From Microbacterium sufflavum (lineage in GTDB: Bacteria > Actinomycetota > Actinomycetes > Actinomycetales > Microbacteriaceae): a stretch of 64,000 nucleotides of DNA. The stretch is taken from NCBI RefSeq assembly GCF_023091155.1, contig NZ_JAHWXK010000001.1, positions 434,001-498,000 of the forward strand. The letters are read 5' to 3'. Made by a program: the position numbers and the translations under genes. This document shows, one piece after another, positions 1 to 8,627 of this stretch. The notes beneath the pieces were generated by a model. The model was not told the origin of the DNA and searched no databases. It saw only the letters and a program-made list of their open reading frames with translations. Each line of letters starts with the position of its first letter. The first letter of the stretch is position 1.

Positions 1-1563
1 CAGGTCGCGCAGCAGGGCGTCCGAGGCGTCGGGGTCCACGCCAGCGGTCGGCTCGTCGAGCACCAGCACCGGGAACCCCCGGAGCAGCGCGCGGGCGAGG
101 GCGATGCGCTGCGCCTGGCCGCCCGACACCAGCGCCCCGCGGTCGCCCACCCTGGCGTCGAGGCCCCCGCGCTCGCGCGCCCACGCCCCGAGCCCCACGC
201 GGTCGAGCGCGTCGAGGAGCTTCGCGTCGGTCGCGGTGTCCCTGGCGAACAGGAGGTTCTGCCGCAGATCCTCGTCGAACAGCTGCGGGTGCTGCTCGCA
301 CAGGCCGATCGTGCGGCGCAGCGCCGGACCCGACAGTGCCGCGGCGTCGCGCCCGTCGATGCGGTACTCCCCTGTCACGCGGAGGAACCCGACCAGCGCG
401 GCCGCGAGCGAGCTCTTGCCCGCACCGCTCGGACCGGTCACGAGCACGCGCTCCCCGGGCCGGAGGTCGAGGTCGACGCCGCGCAGTGCCGGAACCCCTC
501 CGGGCCACTGCGCCGCGACCCCCCGGAGCGTGAGCCGCGGTGTGCCGTCGAACGCGACATCCTCCCCCGCGTCCGTCCGCAGCTCCGACGGCATGCGCTC
601 CGGCAGCACGTCCACGATGCGCTCGGCGCTCGCCCGCACGCTGCGCCACGAGGCCGCGGCGATCGGCACGGCCCCGAACACCTCGAACACCACCATCGGC
701 ACGAGCACCGCGACCGCGAGCCACGGCGCATCGATCGCCCCGGTCGCGAGTCCCGGCGCGGCCGCCGCGAGCGCCCACACCGACGCAGCCCCCGCCACGA
801 GCGACACGGTGCCCGCGGCGACGGCCTGGGCGACCGAGGCCCTGCTCACGACCCGGCGCAGGGCGGCGTCGGCCACCCGGATGCGCTCGCGCGCCTGGCC
901 CTCCGCCCCGTAGGCGAGCAGCACGTCGAGACTGCCGAGGTAGTCGACCAGTGCCGCCGACACCTCGGCGCGACGGGCAGACACGGCCGACTCGGCCCGG
1001 GAGCCGAACACCCACCCGAGCCCGATCGCGGCGAGCGCGGCGACGACCAGGCACACGGCGAGGGTCAGCGCGGCCGCGGGCGACACGAAGGCGAGGAACC
1101 CCACAGCCCCCACGGCGACGAGCGCCGACACCGCGAGCGGCTGCACCACCCGCAACGGCAGGTTCTGCAGATTCTCCACGTCGTCGACGAGCGCCGCGAG
1201 CACCTGTCCCCGGTCGGTCGCGCCGAGCCCCGCGGGAGAGAGCGGGATGAGGCGGCGCACCAGGTCGGAGCGCGTCGAGGCCAGCTGCCGCAGCGCCGCA
1301 TCGTGCCCGCTGAGCCGCTCGAGGTAGCGGGTCACGGCGCGGGTCACGGCGAAGAACCGCACCCCGACCACGGCCACCGACAGCGGCACGAGCGAGTCCA
1401 CGATCGAGGCGCTCACGATCAGCCAGCCGCTCACCGCGAGCAGGCTCACGGCCGCGCCCGCCGACAGCACGCCCCAGATCAGGCCGGGCAGGAACCGCGC
1501 GACGGGCGGCTGCGCCAGGCGGAGCACCTCGCGCACCCGCCGGGCCCTGGTGGTCTCGCTCAT
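1..1563 (-). CDS. cydC: Thiol reductant ABC exporter subunit CydC (C-terminus cut by window)
   Basis: Membrane half-transporter that works with CydD to export cysteine/glutathione and so supports assembly of cytochrome bd (family knowledge). The 521 codons visible run from ATG at 1563 to the window edge without a stop. The N-terminal half holds the ABC transmembrane domain; the nucleotide-binding domain shows Walker A GPSGAGKSS, the signature VSGGQAQ and Walker B VLVLDEPT, then the sequence ends just before the H-loop. The start overlaps the cydD stop in an ATGA arrangement, indicating translational coupling. Last gene seen of the cyd operon. Assignment rests on operon position plus ABC motifs. 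Confidence 0.92.
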   Translation of the reverse strand, partial: MSETTRARRVREVLRLAQPPVARFLPGLIWGVLSAGAAVSLLAVSGWLIVSASIVDSLVPLSVAVVGVRFFAVTRAVTRYLERLSGHDAALRQLASTRSDLVRRLIPLSPAGLGATDRGQVLAALVDDVENLQNLPLRVVQPLAVSALVAVGAVGFLAFVSPAAALTLAVCLVVAALAAIGLGWVFGSRAESAVSARRAEVSAALVDYLGSLDVLLAYGAEGQARERIRVADAALRRVVSRASVAQAVAAGTVSLVAGAASVWALAAAAPGLATGAIDAPWLAVAVLVPMVVFEVFGAVPIAAASWRSVRASAERIVDVLPERMPSELRTDAGEDVAFDGTPRLTLRGVAAQWPGGVPALRGVDLDLRPGERVLVTGPSGAGKSSLAAALVGFLRVTGEYRIDGRDAAALSGPALRRTIGLCEQHPQLFDEDLRQNLLFARDTATDAKLLDALDRVGLGAWARERGGLDARVGDRGALVSGGQAQRIALARALLRGFPVLVLDEPTAGVDPDASDALLRDL

Positions 1564-3227
1564 GCGCTCACCCCCAGGGCGACCACGCGGTCGGCGATGT
1601 CGCGCGCCGACCGGCGGTGGGAGACCAGCACCACGGTCGCTCCGGCGTCCGCCCGCGCGCGCAGCGAGGACCACAGCCGCTCCTCCGTGGCGGGGTCGAG
1701 CGCGCTGGAGGGTTCGTCGAGCGCGAGTACGGCGTGCGGCATCCCCGCCTGGCGGTAGAGCGCCCGCGCCACCGCGACCCGCTGCGCCTGCCCGCCCGAC
1801 AGTCCGCTGCCCTGCACGCCGAGCTCTCGCGCGGGGTCGATCCCTTCGGCGCAGGCGGCGTCGAGCGCCCTCCGCACCCGCTCGGCATCGGGCTCCGGGT
1901 CGCCGAGGGCGACGTTGTCCGCCACCGTGCCGCGGATGAGCCCGGGCGACTGGCCCGCCCACGCCAGCCACTCCGACGACGCGAGGCCGCGGACGTCACG
2001 CCCGGACCACGTCGCCTCGCCCGCGAACGGCACCGCGCCCCGCAGGGCCGCCAGCAGACTCGACTTGCCCGCGCCGCTCGGCCCCTCGATGAGGGTGATG
2101 GTGCCGCGCTCGGCGGTGAACGACACGGGCGGCAGGTCGCGCACGCGCAGCTGCTCCACGACGAGGGCCCCGTCCGTGCGGGTTCGCGACTCCGGAGAAC
2201 GGACGGCGGCTGCGCCGCGGACCGCGCCGGAGGCGCTCACCGCGGCAGGCGCTCCCGAGTCGTGTACGCCGGAGCCGTCGCCCCGCGCCTCGTCGAGCAC
2301 CGCGAACACGTCCTCGGTCGCGGCGACCCCCTCCGCCGCCGCGTGGAACTGCACGCCCACCTGCCGGATGGGGAGGAAGGCCTCGGGCGCCAGCAGCAGC
2401 ACGAACAGCCCGACCTCGAGCGTGAGCTCGCCCGACAGCAGCCGGAACCCCACCGCGACCGCGATGAGCGCCACCGCCAGCGACGACAGCAGCTCCATGG
2501 AGAAGCCCGACAGGAACGAGAACCGCAGCACCTTCATGGTCTCGCGACGGTAGTCGTCGGCGGTGGCCTCGATGCGGTCGGCCGCCCGGGCGTCGCGGCC
2601 GAACAGGCGCAGCGTCGACAGTCCCTGCACGGTGTCGGCGAACCGGGCGGCCAGTCGCTGCAGCGTCTGCCACTGCCGCTTCTGCACGGTGCGGGTGGCG
2701 ATGCCGATCAGGATGAGGAAGAGCGGGATGAGCGGCAGGGTGATGAGGGCCGTGAGCCCGCTCGGCCAGTCCTGCCACCACATGACCGCGACCAGCACGG
2801 GTGTCGCGATCGCTGTGAGCACCAGCTGCGGGATGTACCGGGCGAAGTAGGCGTCGAGCGCCTCCAGCCCGTGCCCCGCGGTCACCGCGAGCGCCGTCTG
2901 GTTCCGCTGCGCCAGCCACCCCGGCCCGAGGCGCCCGACGGCCGCCACGAGCGCGGACCGCAGCTGCATGCCCGTGCGCGCGGCCGCCCGTGTGCCCGCG
3001 GCGTCGGACGCGGCGATCAGCAGCCCGCGCACCAGGGCCGTCGCGAGCAGCGTGAGCAGCACCACGGTGACGTCTCGGCCGGCGATCGCTCCCGTGATGG
3101 CCTCGGTCAGCAGCCAGGCGAACGCGATCGTGACCGCGGTCTGGGCGACGCCGATCACCGCGGAGGCCGCGAGGTACCCACGGGCGGCGGCCGCGTAGCG
3201 CAGCAGTCTCGGGTCGACGGGTTTCAT
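1560..3227 (-). CDS. cydD: Thiol reductant ABC exporter subunit CydD
   Basis: Partner of CydC in the heterodimeric ABC exporter of reduced thiols at the cytoplasmic membrane. The 555-residue protein has about six hydrophobic segments in the first 320 residues, then an Ala/Ser/Arg-rich linker (about 320-365) before the ATPase domain with Walker A GPSGAGKSS, signature GLSGGQAQRVAVARAL and Walker B LALDEPSSALD. The linker looks longer than usual. The gene follows cydB by 30 bases with no clear Shine-Dalgarno at ATG 3227 and overlaps cydC by 3 bases. Order cydA-cydB-cydD-cydC is usual for actinobacteria. Confidence 0.93.
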   Translation of the reverse strand: MKPVDPRLLRYAAAARGYLAASAVIGVAQTAVTIAFAWLLTEAITGAIAGRDVTVVLLTLLATALVRGLLIAASDAAGTRAAARTGMQLRSALVAAVGRLGPGWLAQRNQTALAVTAGHGLEALDAYFARYIPQLVLTAIATPVLVAVMWWQDWPSGLTALITLPLIPLFLILIGIATRTVQKRQWQTLQRLAARFADTVQGLSTLRLFGRDARAADRIEATADDYRRETMKVLRFSFLSGFSMELLSSLAVALIAVAVGFRLLSGELTLEVGLFVLLLAPEAFLPIRQVGVQFHAAAEGVAATEDVFAVLDEARGDGSGVHDSGAPAAVSASGAVRGAAAVRSPESRTRTDGALVVEQLRVRDLPPVSFTAERGTITLIEGPSGAGKSSLLAALRGAVPFAGEATWSGRDVRGLASSEWLAWAGQSPGLIRGTVADNVALGDPEPDAERVRRALDAACAEGIDPARELGVQGSGLSGGQAQRVAVARALYRQAGMPHAVLALDEPSSALDPATEERLWSSLRARADAGATVVLVSHRRSARDIADRVVALGVSA

Positions 3228-3257
3228 GCGGGGGCGATCATCGGGGGCGGGGCAGGG

Positions 3258-4286
3258 TCACGCGTGGGCCGGCGCCCCCTCGATCGAGCTGCGGGTGACG
3301 CGCTTGCGGAACACCCAGTATGTCCAGGTCTGGTACGCGATGACGAGCGGCAGCGCGATCAGCGCGGTCCAGGTCATGATCTGCAGCGTGTACGGGGTGC
3401 TCGACGCGTTCGCGATCGTCAGGCTGAACGCCGGGTCGATGGTCGACGGCATGACGAACGGGAACAGCGCGGCGAACAGCATCACCACGGCCGTCAGCAC
3501 CGTGACGATGCCCGCGGTGAAGGCCTGGCCGTCTCGGCCCCGCAGCGACAGCACGATCGCGGCGATGAGCGACACCGCGGCGATGGCACCGGCACCCGCG
3601 ACCAGCCACAGCAGCGGCGCCTCGCGCCCTGCGGCGAGGAAGTACGTCCACAGCACGGTCGCGGCGGCGGCGATCACGGTGGGCACGGCTGCGCGGGCGG
3701 CGAGCTTCCGGGCGTCGGCGTGCACCTGCCCGTCGGTCTTGAGCGCCACGAACAGCACGCCGTGCAGGAAGAACAGCAGCAGGGTGGTCACGCCGACCAG
3801 CAGCGCGTACGGGTTGAGCAGCGAGAAGAAGCCGCCGACGTAGATGTGGTTCTCGTCGATCGCGACGCCCTGCACGATGTTGCCGAAGGCGACGCCCCAC
3901 AGCAGCGCGGGCACGACCGAGCCGATCACGATCATCCGGTCGAAGCCCTGCTTCCACTTCCTGCTCTCGCGCTGGTGGCGGTACTCGAACGAGACGCCGC
4001 GCAGGATGAGCGCGAGCAGGATGAGCAGCAGCGGCAGGTAGAACCCGCTGAAGAGGGTGGCGTACCACTCGGGGAACGACGCGAACAGCGAGGCACCGGC
4101 CACGATGACCCACGTCTCGTTGAGGTCCCACACCGGGCCGATCGTGTTGATGACCTGCCGGCGGGAGACGTCGTCCTTGCCGAGGAACGGCAGCGACATG
4201 CCGACGCCGAAGTCGAATCCGTCGAGCACGAAGTACCCCACGAAGAGGAAGGCGACGATCCAGAACCAGAGCGTTGCGAGATCCAT
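3258..4286 (-). CDS. cydB: Cytochrome d ubiquinol/menaquinol oxidase subunit II
   Basis: Subunit II of the cytochrome bd terminal oxidase, an integral membrane protein that stabilises the haem-bearing subunit I. The 342 residues contain multiple hydrophobic helices. The start region shows the family pattern FLFVGYFVLDGFDFGVGM followed by INTIGPVWDLNETW, both hallmarks of CydB. A good Shine-Dalgarno (AAGGAG) precedes ATG 4286, and only 14 bases separate it from the cydA stop. Length matches the family. Confidence 0.97.
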   Translation of the reverse strand: MDLATLWFWIVAFLFVGYFVLDGFDFGVGMSLPFLGKDDVSRRQVINTIGPVWDLNETWVIVAGASLFASFPEWYATLFSGFYLPLLLILLALILRGVSFEYRHQRESRKWKQGFDRMIVIGSVVPALLWGVAFGNIVQGVAIDENHIYVGGFFSLLNPYALLVGVTTLLLFFLHGVLFVALKTDGQVHADARKLAARAAVPTVIAAAATVLWTYFLAAGREAPLLWLVAGAGAIAAVSLIAAIVLSLRGRDGQAFTAGIVTVLTAVVMLFAALFPFVMPSTIDPAFSLTIANASSTPYTLQIMTWTALIALPLVIAYQTWTYWVFRKRVTRSSIEGAPAHA

Positions 4287-4300
4287 GATGCTCCTTCCTC

Positions 4301-5716
4301 TCAGTACACGACCGACGGCAGCTGAGCCGTCTCCTCATGGGGCTGTTCATCGGTGTCCGGCCCCTTCTGGGCGGCCTTCACGATCAACCGCACCTCGACC
4401 ACCGCGAGGGCGGCGTAGATCGCGGTGAAGGCGATCAGCGAGATGAGCACCTCGACACCGCTGACACCGGGCGAGACGCCGTCTCGCGTGGACATCAGCC
4501 CGAACACGATCCACGGCTGCCGACCCATCTCGGTGAACACCCAGCCCATGATGTTGGCGGCGAGCGCGAGCGGGAACGACCAGATCGCGACCTTCCACAT
4601 CCACGGGGCGACCGGCTTCTTGGCGTTCTTGCGGGTGACCCAGAGGCCGGCGACCGCGACGAGGGCGGCGGCCATGCCGAGGCCGATCATCCAGCGGAAC
4701 GACCAGTACGTGACCCACAGGATCGGGGCGAAGTCGGTCAGGCCCGTGGCGGCGTAGGTCTGGGCGTACTCGGCGTTGAGGTCGTTGATGCCGTGCACGC
4801 ACGCGTCGAGCGTGTGCGTCGACAGCAGCGACAGCAGGTACGGGACGCGGATGGAGAACAGCTCGGAGCTGCCGTCCGGCGTGCCGAGCGTGAACAGGCT
4901 GAAGGAGGCGTCCGGTCCGCACACGGTGTTGAACGTCGCCTCGGCGGCGGCCATCTTCATGGGTTGCGCGGCGTACATCGCCAGGCCCAGCTGGTCGCCG
5001 GTGAGCACCACGCCCGCGGTGGAGAAGATCATGGCCCACAGCCCGAACTTGAGGGAGACGCGCATGGTGTCGAAGTGCTGGCCCCGCGCCAGGTGCCAGG
5101 CCGAGACCGAGATGACGACACCGGCGGCGAACATGAGCGCGCCGAAGATGGTGTGCGGGAAGGCGGCGAGCGCCACCGGGTTGGTCAGCAGCGCCCAGAA
5201 GTCGGTGAGCTCGGCACGGTTGGTCGCCTCGTTGAACGTGTAGCCGACCGGGTTCTGCATGAACGCGTTCGCCGCGATGATGAAGTACGCCGACAGGATG
5301 CTGCCGATCGAGACGCACCAGATGGTCGCGAGGTGCAGCTTCTGCGGCAGCTTGTCCCAGCCGAAGATCCACAGGCCGATGAAGGTCGCCTCGAAGAAGA
5401 AGGCGAGGAGACCCTCGAAGGCCAGCGGGGCTCCGAACACGTCGCCGACGAAGCGGGAGTAGTCCGACCAGTTCATGCCGAACTGGAACTCCTGCACGAT
5501 GCCGGTGACCACGCCCATGGCGAAGTTGATCAGGAAGATCTTGCCGAAGAAGCGGGTGAGGTGGAGGTACTGCACCTTGCCGGTGCGCACCCACGCCGTC
5601 TGGAAGATCGCGGCCACCAGGGCCATGCCGATCGTCAGCGGCACGAAGAGGTAGTGGTAGACGGTCGTCAGCCCGAACTGCCATCGGGACAGGACGAGCG
5701 GATCAAGCCATTCCAT
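4301..5716 (-). CDS. cydA: Cytochrome bd oxidase subunit I
   Basis: Haem-bearing subunit I of cytochrome bd, which reduces O2 to water with quinol electrons. Visible ligands fit the family: His21 (haem b595), His188 and a downstream Met (haem b558), Glu101 and Glu109 in FEGLLAFFFEA, and GRQPW near residue 395. At 471 residues it lacks the long Q-loop insert of the E. coli protein, so it belongs to the short Q-loop subfamily. The hydrophilic C-terminus (DTDEQPHEETAQ) is cytosolic or variable. It starts inside the 3-prime end of the upstream regulator (14-base overlap), so the regulator is co-transcribed. Confidence 0.97.
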   Translation of the reverse strand: MEWLDPLVLSRWQFGLTTVYHYLFVPLTIGMALVAAIFQTAWVRTGKVQYLHLTRFFGKIFLINFAMGVVTGIVQEFQFGMNWSDYSRFVGDVFGAPLAFEGLLAFFFEATFIGLWIFGWDKLPQKLHLATIWCVSIGSILSAYFIIAANAFMQNPVGYTFNEATNRAELTDFWALLTNPVALAAFPHTIFGALMFAAGVVISVSAWHLARGQHFDTMRVSLKFGLWAMIFSTAGVVLTGDQLGLAMYAAQPMKMAAAEATFNTVCGPDASFSLFTLGTPDGSSELFSIRVPYLLSLLSTHTLDACVHGINDLNAEYAQTYAATGLTDFAPILWVTYWSFRWMIGLGMAAALVAVAGLWVTRKNAKKPVAPWMWKVAIWSFPLALAANIMGWVFTEMGRQPWIVFGLMSTRDGVSPGVSGVEVLISLIAFTAIYAALAVVEVRLIVKAAQKGPDTDEQPHEETAQLPSVVY

Positions 5717-6380
5717 GCGCGACTCCTCTTCTGTCGGACTGCTGCGTCGTGGTGTCGCGCAGCTGCACGGTGCACTCCGATGGGCTCTGAGCGTCGCGCA
5801 CGCACGCGGCGACGAGCGGTCCCCCGGCCTCGGTCAGCACGCTCTGCATGAGGCCCAGGTGCACCTGGCACAGGAGCGGGCGGTCTTCGGGACGGCCGGC
5901 GGCGTGCGGGCACGGGCTCAGGTCGACCGTCAGCACGCGGTCGTCGACGACCGGTTCGAAGCCGCTCTCCTCCAGGTGCTCGACCAGGGCGTCGAGCTGG
6001 TGCACGGCGTCACGGCCGAGGGCGCTCGGGGCCGCGGAGGGCACCACGCTGCGCAGCAGGTCGCCGCGACGGGCCGCCGCCTTGGCCTTGTCCCTGGCGA
6101 CCGGGCTCGATGCGTCGGACGCACCGGTCGCGGCGCGGTAAAGCGTGCGCGGGCGGCCGCGGGTGGTGCGGTGCTCCACCTCGGGGATCACGTAGCCGCC
6201 CTCGATGAGGCGCTGCAGGTGCTCGCGGACGGTGTTGGCGTGCAGGCCGGTGGCCTCGCACAGTTCCCCGATCGTGAGGTGCCGGGACGCACCGGTCACC
6301 CCCGCCTCGAAGAGCAGATGCAGGATGCGCACCCGGGAGTAGCTCGAGATCGGTCCGCAGACGGACCCGCCGTTGGACAT
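5703..6380 (-). CDS. Winged-helix transcriptional regulator with four C-terminal cysteines, first gene of the cyd operon
   Basis: Probable regulator of the cyd operon that it heads. The N-terminal part has an ArsR/DeoR-like winged helix (LTIGELCEATGLHANTVREH, then wing residues TRGRPRTLYR). The C-terminal half has Cys at residues 165, 179, 201 and 211, counted from an upstream in-frame GTG at 6404 (subtract 8 for the start chosen here). The pattern SPCPH-x11-LCQVHLG resembles the cysteine set of Fe-S regulators of the SufR type, so redox or Fe-S sensing is plausible but unproven. I chose ATG 6380 because GGAG lies 5 bases upstream; GTG 6404 lacks a properly spaced site. It overlaps cydA by 14 bases. 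Confidence 0.82.
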   Translation of the reverse strand: MSNGGSVCGPISSYSRVRILHLLFEAGVTGASRHLTIGELCEATGLHANTVREHLQRLIEGGYVIPEVEHRTTRGRPRTLYRAATGASDASSPVARDKAKAAARRGDLLRSVVPSAAPSALGRDAVHQLDALVEHLEESGFEPVVDDRVLTVDLSPCPHAAGRPEDRPLLCQVHLGLMQSVLTEAGGPLVAACVRDAQSPSECTVQLRDTTTQQSDRRGVAHGMA

Positions 6381-6406
6381 GTCTCCATTATTCTGGCGAT
6401 CCACAC

Positions 6407-6438
6407 CCCTGTTGGGGCACCGGGCCGTGAATAATCAC
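6407..6438. promoter_or_regulatory. Two short palindromes between radA and the cyd regulator
   Basis: Two inverted repeats sit in the 100-base divergent region: CCCCTGTTGGGG (6407-6418) and GTGAATAATCAC (6427-6438). They lie upstream of the minus-strand cyd regulator start at 6380 and upstream of the radA -10 element. Their position suits operators for the cyd regulator or another redox regulator. This is inference from position and symmetry only. Confidence 0.35.
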
Positions 6439-6480
6439 CCGCGCGATAGGGATGTCTGATCCCGCCGATAGCCTGGGGGC

Positions 6481-7848
6481 ATGGCCACCCGGAAACCCGC
6501 TCCCCCTGCGTACGTGTGCACGGAGTGCGGGTGGACGACGGCGAAATGGGTCGGCCGCTGCGGCGAGTGCCAGCAGTGGGGAACCGTGCAGGAGCAGGCC
6601 GCCCAGACCGGCATCCTCCGACGCGTGAACGCCCTCGCACCCACCGCCGATCGCGCCGCCCGACCGATCACGCAGATCACGACACAGGATGCACCCCGGC
6701 GCACGAGCGGGGTCGGCGAGTTCGACCGCGTGCTGGGCGGCGGCATCGTGCCCGGCGCCGCCATCCTGCTCAGCGGCGAGCCGGGCGTCGGCAAGTCCAC
6801 GCTGCTGCTCGAGGTCGCCGCGCAGGCGGCACGTGCCGGGCGGCGGGTGCTGTACGCGAGCGCCGAGGAGTCCCCCGCTCAGGTGCGGCTGCGCGCCGAG
6901 CGCACCGGCGCGCTGCACGACGAGCTGTACCTGGCGAGCGAGACCGACCTCGCCACGATCCTCGGTCACATCGACGAGGTGCAGCCGCAGCTCGTGATCG
7001 TCGACTCCGTGCAGACGGTGTCGTCGTCACTGACCGACGGCGCGGCAGGACAGCCCAGCCAGGTGCGCGAGGTCGCCGCGACCCTCATCCGCGTCGCCAA
7101 GGAGCGGGACCTGCCGATCATCATCGTCGGTCACGTCACGAAAGACGGGCAGGTCGCCGGCCCCCGCGTGCTGGAGCACCTGGTCGACGTGGTGTGCCAC
7201 TTCGAGGGCGACCGGCAGACGTCGCTGCGCTTCATCCGCGCGCTCAAGAACCGCTTCGGGCCGACCGACGAGGTGGGGTGCTTCGAGATGACCGGCGACG
7301 GCATCGCCGAGGTGCCCGATCCGTCCGGGCTCTTCCTGTCTCAGGGGGCGTCCGAGCCCGGCACGTGCGTCGCGATCTCGCTGGAGGGCCGCCGCGCGCT
7401 GCCGGTGGAGGTGCAGGCGCTCACGGTGCCCAGCAACGCCCCGAACCCCCGGCGCATCGTGCACGGGCTCGACGCGTCGCGCGTCGCGATGGTGCTGGCC
7501 ATCCTGGAGCGCCGGGCCGGGGTGCCCACGGGCAGCCTCGACGTGTACGTCTCCACGGTGGGCGGCGTGCGGTTCACCGAGCCCGCGGCCGACCTCGCGA
7601 TCGCGATCGCGGTGGCGGGGTCCATCCAGATGATCTCGGTGCCGCGCACGGTCGCCGCGGTGGGCGAGCTCAGCCTGGCGGGCGAGGTGCGGCCGGTCAC
7701 GCAGGCCGCGCAGCGCCGGACGGAGGCGGCGCGGCTGGGCTACGAGCAGGTGGTCGACGACCGGTCGAAAACGCTGCGCGCCGCCCTGGGCGACATCCGC
7801 TCGCGGAACGCGGCCCGGCGTCCCGACCGCGACATCCCGCCGTTCTGA
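6481..7848 (+). CDS. radA: DNA repair protein RadA (Sms)
   Basis: ATP-dependent branch-migration protein in recombinational repair. The 455 residues contain a four-Cys zinc finger (Cys13, Cys16, Cys27, Cys30), Walker A GEPGVGKS at 99-106, the diagnostic KNRFG motif at 256-260, and a C-terminal Lon-like domain (VYVSTVGGVRFTEPAADLAIA). Length is typical. The hexamer TAGCCT lies 6 bases before ATG, suggesting a leaderless transcript. It is divergent from the cyd operon and convergent with the next gene, with only 15 bases between stops. Confidence 0.97.
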   Translation: MATRKPAPPAYVCTECGWTTAKWVGRCGECQQWGTVQEQAAQTGILRRVNALAPTADRAARPITQITTQDAPRRTSGVGEFDRVLGGGIVPGAAILLSGEPGVGKSTLLLEVAAQAARAGRRVLYASAEESPAQVRLRAERTGALHDELYLASETDLATILGHIDEVQPQLVIVDSVQTVSSSLTDGAAGQPSQVREVAATLIRVAKERDLPIIIVGHVTKDGQVAGPRVLEHLVDVVCHFEGDRQTSLRFIRALKNRFGPTDEVGCFEMTGDGIAEVPDPSGLFLSQGASEPGTCVAISLEGRRALPVEVQALTVPSNAPNPRRIVHGLDASRVAMVLAILERRAGVPTGSLDVYVSTVGGVRFTEPAADLAIAIAVAGSIQMISVPRTVAAVGELSLAGEVRPVTQAAQRRTEAARLGYEQVVDDRSKTLRAALGDIRSRNAARRPDRDIPPF

Positions 7849-7863
7849 GCCGCGGCGCCGCGA

Positions 7864-8274
7864 TCAGGCGTCGAGCGCCTTGAGCAGCTCGACCGGATCC
7901 GCCTGCATGGGATGGGGACCGGCGATGTCGAGGAACACGGTCGTGATGGGGTGGGCGGAGAGGAACCGCCGCAGCCAGGCCGCGTCGTAGATGCCCACAC
8001 CGGGCGGCAGGTTGGCCGGCTTGTTCTTCGCGTCGCTGAAGAGCAGCAGCGCCAGGTCGCCCGTGTTCGGGTCGCGGTACGTCCACACCTCGCCGCCGTC
8101 GAGCGGGTTGTCGCGCGCACCGGGCTTGATGAGCGGGACGACGGTCGTGCCGTGCCGCAGGGCCAGGGCGACCGCGGCCACGTCCTGCTTCTCCAGGGCC
8201 ACCGCCAGCGCCTCGGACCGGAAGTCCTCGGGTGCGGGCTTCTTCTTGCCGGACTTCGCCTTCTTCGCAGCCAT
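7864..8274 (-). CDS. Conserved hypothetical protein, possibly SseB-like
   Basis: A 136-residue soluble protein starting with a Lys-rich tail (MAAKKAKSGKKKP). Residues 40-136 alternate short strands and helices, with GDLALLLFSDAKNKP and a C-terminal ITTVFLDIAGPHPMQ segment. This loosely resembles the SseB N-terminal fold, but I cannot confirm it. No catalytic motif is evident. TAAGCT lies 6 bases before ATG, so the gene is probably leaderless and transcribed alone. Confidence 0.7.
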   Translation of the reverse strand: MAAKKAKSGKKKPAPEDFRSEALAVALEKQDVAAVALALRHGTTVVPLIKPGARDNPLDGGEVWTYRDPNTGDLALLLFSDAKNKPANLPPGVGIYDAAWLRRFLSAHPITTVFLDIAGPHPMQADPVELLKALDA

Positions 8275-8335
8275 GTCTCCAGCTTAGGCATCGACACGAC
8301 GAGCGCGGCTCCACGGCGACCTCCGGCCGGCGCGG

Positions 8336-8482
8336 GAAAAAGATTGGGGCCCTCTCGAGTCCTCCATTGGGGACTGGGGTACTCGAGAGGGCCCTCGGAC
8401 TCTCGAGCGGCGGTGTCGAAGCGCTGGGGACGCTGTAGTTCGACGCCACTGGGGATGGCTTATGCCGCATAGGCGGAGAGTC
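8336..8482 (-). ncRNA. Putative C-rich small RNA with intrinsic terminator
   Basis: An apparently noncoding transcript of about 147 bases in the only gene-free gap over 300 bases (8275-8627). On the minus strand a first hairpin (about 8411-8446) pairs GGCGTCGAA with TTCGACACC, one mismatch, exposing a UCCCCA loop. A second hairpin has perfect 14-bp arms (8347-8360 and 8381-8394) and a 20-base loop with two CCCC runs, followed by a CAATCTTTTT tract, a classic rho-independent terminator. Another UCCCCA lies upstream of the first hairpin (near 8450). The repeated single-stranded CCCC motifs recall the actinobacterial 6C RNA class, though runs here are four C. No open reading frame with a start signal covers it. 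Confidence 0.72.
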
Positions 8483-8488
8483 ATGTCT

Positions 8489-8517
8489 ATGGTATCCCAA
8501 AGAACGACTCGTGTCAG
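8489..8517 (-). promoter_or_regulatory. Promoter of the C-rich small RNA
   Basis: On the minus strand a -35 element CTGACA (8512-8517, five of six to TTGACA) is separated by exactly 17 bases from a -10 element TACCAT (8489-8494). The predicted start is near 8482, giving an RNA that ends at the T-tract near 8337. Confidence 0.65.
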
Positions 8518-8551
8518 CACAAGAGGCCCTCCGACGCGAAGGTCGCCGCAA

Positions 8552-8588
8552 TTCGGATCGGTTGCCGCAGCAGACGAAGCAATCCGAA
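8552..8588 (-). terminator. Possible terminator after the secreted threonine/serine-rich protein gene
   Basis: An inverted repeat with arms TTCGGAT (8552-8558) and ATCCGAA (8582-8588), extended by inner TTGC/GCAA pairing with a bulge, lies 40 bases past the stop at 8628 on the minus strand. There is no T-tract, so it is only a candidate. Confidence 0.35.
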
Positions 8589-8627
8589 GCCGCACGGCCG
8601 GATCGCCCGCAAAGCCGTAGCGTGCGA

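Noticed and set aside
1617..4325. Long plus-strand frame opposite cydD and cydB
   Set aside because: Antisense to operon genes with strong motifs; no ribosome-binding site.
8345..8455. Repeated TGGGGAC motifs considered as a CRISPR or direct-repeat array
   Set aside because: Spacing is irregular and the motifs fall in hairpin loops; they are better explained as CCCC loops of a minus-strand small RNA.
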